A program made the translations under genes and the position numbers. Positions 60,711 to 64,000 of a DNA stretch of 64,000 bases are shown here, piece after piece. A model generated the notes under the pieces. That model made no database searches. It had not been told where the DNA came from and saw only the letters and a program-made list of their open reading frames with translations. This stretch comes from Macrocystis pyrifera. Its lineage: Eukaryota > Sar > Phaeophyceae > Laminariales > Laminariaceae. The stretch's first letter is position 1. Each line of letters starts with the position of its first letter. The stretch spans positions 1,488,001-1,552,000 of the forward strand of contig JASSKH010000010.1 in the NCBI GenBank assembly GCA_031763025.1, read 5' to 3'.

Positions 60711-60954
60711 TCGAGGCAACATCAACTACAACAGTTAAATGTAAAACAACGTAAGCCCTCGAGACAACCCCACTATCAGCAAGAAGACAAGCGGAACACT
60801 GCACAGTAAAATCGGTTGCAAATGTGCAGTTTCAGGTCGGTAGAAAAGGGGTGGCCAAATACGCAAAAACGAAAACGGGAGTCTCACCTCTTTGGAAGAG
60901 TTTGGAACGGTGATGAATCTCAATGGAGACAGAATCAGAAAACCAACGTAGTAC

Positions 60955-61239
60955 AGTCTCCGCTTGATGCTTCAAATACGTGCAGAAGAAGAATCGGAAG
61001 ATCACGCCGATCAGTCTTGACTTGATAGGTCTTGAAGCAAAAGAAGAAGATCATGTTGCCCATGCTTCGCTTGAGACATGTAGAAGAAGAAATCACAAGG
61101 TCATGCTGTCCAGTCTTTGCTTGATAAATCATGAAGCAGATTCAGCAAGTCGTGTCTCCCAGTCTTCGCTCGATAGATCTTGAAGTATAAACAGGCGGTC
61201 AGGTTGTCAAGTCTTCGCTTGTTTCGGTCTCTTGACTGG
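60955..61239. repeat. Degenerate 49-bp minisatellite, unit 4
   Basis: Six degenerate copies (60955, 61013, 61062, 61112, 61161, 61210). Confidence 0.85.
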
Positions 61240-62203
61240 TGTTGGGCCGAGTCGAAAATATGGGGGAGGCGGGGGACGGGGGGGGGGGGGGGGGGGGGGA
61301 GGGGGAGGGGGTGGGAGAGGGGGAGGGTGGAGGTGAAGGACAATCAGGAAAAATTGACACTCTACGGTCTCAGCCCGCCGTGTTAGAAAAGATGGGGGAG
61401 AAACAGGAAACACAGTTGGAGTTGTACGCGTGTACCTGGTATTTGTTTAGACTCAATCAAAGCTTTGCTTTGTGCCGACGAGGGTGGCGATGTTGGTGTT
61501 GGTGTTGGTAGTGGTGGCGGTAGTGGTGATTGGTGGTGGTGGATGACAGGAGTATGATTTTGTGTATTTGTACTCAATCAAGTCTTGCGTAAATTCGACT
61601 TATGATGCTCTCTAAGAAAGCCTGTAGGAGTCATTTAAAGGAAACCATAGACGAAGTTTCTGGACCCGTCAAGCTGAAACTGAAGGGGATTTACAAATTC
61701 AGGCTGGACCAGCATCCAAGCTTCTGATTGACTACAGCAGCAGGAGGGGGGTGTGAGCGTCTCGTCATTCTGCACAGCTCGTCCAAACAATACGGGGCAT
61801 CGACACCAATATTCGCCAGTCAGTGTCAAGGAACCCCTTACACTATTAATATCTCTTCTCAACCGCACCCACGTTTTCGAGGAAAAACGTACTTGGAATC
61901 TGATTTTCAGTCAAATGTTTTGCGGTAGTTGTTAAAAGGGGGTTAAGAACTGTACCCATTGTATTTCGGGATAAATAAACTACGGTATACTTGGAATTAA
62001 AATAATGGCTTTTTTTTCAAGCGTCTATGTGTAGGAGAACGGTACCTCAGAAACGTGTTACATACATTCTTGCCTTTCGTCTGGCTCTGCATGTAGAGTA
62101 AATACACCAGTACCTGTATAATTCGACGCTAAACCCAACGCATGGGGGTTGGAAGCGTTCCCGATACGGTACAGTATTGCTGGATGGAAGCAACGGGCGC
62201 GTT

Positions 62204-62296
62204 AACCTCTTTAGTACCGCAGTCCCAATTTGTGGACAAACCAGTCTAATTCCAAGTGATTTGTTTCCAAGACGGGACTGCAGTACTGAAAGGGTC
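62204..62296. mobile_element. Foldback element copy 2, unit 4
   Basis: Orthologous position to 6592-6684. Both arms have drifted (CAATTTGTGGACAAA on the left, TTTGTTTCCAAGACGGG on the right), weakening the palindrome. Confidence 0.65.
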
Positions 62297-63179
62297 ATCC
62301 CCGTTCTATAGACCCGCCTGCGCTCACGTTTCGGGGACAGACAGATTAGTAGGAGTTAAACTGTGGAAACAGCATCCCACACTAAAGGCAAGCAGTTTGT
62401 CCCCCCAAAATCGTGAGTGGAGTTCCAAGTAGACTTTAGATTTGGTCACTTGTTTTTTTTTTTTTTGGGGGGGGGGGGCTTTTAGATCACAAAAAACACC
62501 TGTACATGTGACCCGCTCCTACGTTGCCTATAGTTAATATCCAACGTAATAATATGAGAGCGATCCAACATCTTGGATCTCACGGAAAAGGGTGTACCAC
62601 CATGACCGAAAATATATGGATCATTTAAGCATTAAGATGAAGACCAAATGGTCCTTCTATTTTCGCCCGGATAGGTACCCATTTGTTTTATTTTTTTACC
62701 CTTTTCGTTCCATGCATGACACGGTTGCGCATAAAACGATGAGCTCTCATTGAGAAAGGTCTGCGGTGCTTTCTTCTGCACGAAAAACGCCTTCGTATAT
62801 AACGGGGAAACACACGCTTCAAATACACAAGCGACTAGCTCTGAAAGGCAGCGTTTTCTCGACCTGGGCGACAACAAGCTGAGATTCTGCCGAGAGGCTT
62901 TGATAGATAAATAAATAGAGGTATGCATGAAAACATAGTCATTTTTTCGGTGGAAAGCTTGGGCGCCTCGAGACTCGGGGTAGAAGGCAGCAACTTGGGT
63001 GGCGCCTGGGCCATTCTGCGAGCTCGTTAACCTTCCTCGTTCAGGTCGTAGCGAGTGTCGTGGGAGGCAAAGAACGCCTGCTGGAAATAGTCTAGGTGGC
63101 CACACGGGTCACCGTTTGACGGAGGGTCCCTGCTTTAAGCTCCAGCTTAGGGATCACGAGGAAGCACAAAGGAGCCACA

Positions 63180-63404
63180 GGGGGGGGGGGGGGGTGCGCT
63201 CATGCCATGCATGGTCGTAGCGGTATGACCGCAGGCCCTCGCATCCCCGCAATGCCGGGACGGAACATGTCGGGTTTTCACCGACCAGGAGGGCATTGCT
63301 TGCATCAAGCGTGAAGCGCCGTGCGGTGTTGAGCGAGACTCTTGAGCGGTGAGAGCTGCATCCTACTAAGAACCGCTTTTAAGCCGGACTTTCTTGCATC
63401 GGCT
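63180..63404 (+). repeat. Dispersed element alpha, unit 4, first copy
   Basis: Full-length form in the usual place, beginning with a run of about 15 Gs. It is followed immediately by a second, diverged copy. Confidence 0.75.
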
Positions 63405-63645
63405 GGGGGGGGGGTGTACTCGATAGGAGAGATGTACTCGATCCCATGCATGGCCGTAGTCGTATGACCATAGACCCTCGCATCCCGACAATGCCGGGAC
63501 GGAGCATGTCGGGTTTTCACCGACCAGGCAGACATTGCTTGCACCAAGCGCGAAGCGCCGTGAGGTGTCCGGCGAGTCGCATGAAGGGTGAGCTGCATCC
63601 TACTAAGAAACGCTTGTGAGGCGGACTTGCATATGGATGACAGCC
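63405..63645 (+). repeat. Second element copy in tandem, unit 4 only (beta-like)
   Basis: Starts with ten Gs and TGTACTC, then ATGCATGGCCGTAGTCGTAT. Details such as ACCATAGACCCTCGCATCC, GGACGGAGCATG and CTTGCATATGG match the inverted beta element at the unit end (18271-18552) better than the adjacent alpha copy. It is therefore either a beta-type insertion or the ancestral second copy lost from the other units. Confidence 0.75.
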
Positions 63646-63945
63646 TCAATGAATTAGTTTAATTTCCGGTGTAGCCACATCCAGAGACAGCAATGGGAGT
63701 ACTATGTAACTGCCTCTTGGGTGCCTTACCTTGAACAATACGTGATACAATCAATTCCCTTGTGCAGAGAGTAAAGGTTCTTTACTTCGCACAAATCATC
63801 CCACTCGACAACCAGCTGTGGGCGACCGCCACAAAAAAAAAAAAAAAAAAAAAAAAAAAACGGTACCCTGGATGTCTAGCTCACGTAGTGAGCGGCATGT
63901 TTTACAGTGTCGTTGCCAACCGACGCCAACCCAACGGGGGGGGGG
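63646..63945. other. Unit 4-specific sequence with an A28 tract
   Basis: About 300 bp with no counterpart in units 1-3. It holds an unbroken run of 28 As (63833-63860), followed by ~70 bp and a G run of about 13. A long pure A tract may mark the end of a reverse-transcribed insert, but no target duplication or box A/B is visible. Homology to the other units resumes at about 63946. Confidence 0.7.
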
Positions 63946-64000
63946 GGAGGGCGGGGACGGATCCACACCCATGGCGTCGGGATGGAACCTGGACGCGGCC

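Larger units (their letters stand above)
56546..64000. repeat. Macro-tandem repeat, unit 4 (partial, first 7,455 bp)
   Basis: Fourth copy, cut by the window end. It has two ~930-bp sub-repeats like units 2/3 but retains the 178-bp segment found otherwise only in unit 1 (here about 60705-60880). It has many private changes at its head (GCACGTACG, ATCACGGTGCAG, TTACTCGCGACG) and a ~540-bp stretch at 63405-63945 absent from the other three units, after which homology resumes at GGGAGGGCGGGGACGG. Confidence 0.95.

Noticed and set aside
1..64000. rRNA genes, spliceosomal snRNAs, viral or plasmid replication genes
   Set aside because: I looked for recognisable rRNA cores, U1/U2/U6 motifs, polymerase, capsid, transposase and reverse transcriptase motifs and saw none; a covariance-model and profile search would settle this.

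Overview
This window is non-coding-looking eukaryotic nuclear DNA made almost entirely of one very long tandem repeat. A unit of about 18.5 kb occurs 3.4 times head to tail: 1-19473, 19474-38026, 38027-56545 and 56546-64000 (the last cut by the window edge). No operons, Shine-Dalgarno-led gene clusters, rRNA, functional tRNA or CRISPR array is visible. CTG/CAG and CCG tracts, long poly-G/poly-C runs, tRNA-derived SINE-like elements with A-rich tails, foldback (MITE-like) elements and LTR-like fragments point to a repeat-rich eukaryote. The texture resembles stramenopile algae such as brown algae, but that is a guess from style; no marker gene proves it.

Layout of one unit (unit 1 coordinates). 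1-600: CTG tract, then a foldback element (493-590). 600-2443: unique-looking DNA with short unsupported ORFs. 2444-5090: a nested array of a ~930-bp repeat, itself built of two diverged monomers (A and B); three periods in unit 1, two in the others. 5342-5626: a degenerate 49-bp minisatellite, then G-rich and GTTGGT tracts. 6592-6684: second foldback copy. 7575-7710: a dispersed poly-G-headed element (alpha). 8188-8506 and 10447-10782: two diverged copies of a SINE-like repeat with a 73-nt tRNA-like head. 9054-9210 (+) and 16455-16610 (-): an inverted pair of LTR-like sequences. 11189-11236: a 24-bp minisatellite. 16611-17175: a decayed Ala/Gln/Pro-rich reading frame. 18271-18552: element beta, an inverted relative of alpha. 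18734-19447: an imperfectly duplicated segment and a short hairpin closing the unit.

History read from shared variants: units 2 and 3 are nearly identical (shared 178-bp deletion, same sub-repeat number), while units 1 and 4 share older states in their first parts. The last ~2 kb behaves differently: the tail of unit 1 matches the tail of unit 2, and the tail of unit 3 is the outlier. The simplest reading is a recent ~18.55-kb tandem duplication whose breakpoint lies near unit position 17.2-17.8 kb, superimposed on an older array. Locus alpha shows a length series (short in unit 1, medium in 2/3, long with an A28 tract in unit 4).

No protein-coding gene can be supported with confidence. A few ORFs are listed with low confidence because they persist in several units or carry an in-frame repeat; the indels and substitutions between units do not look like purifying selection. 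All comparisons were made by eye, so percentages are avoided.
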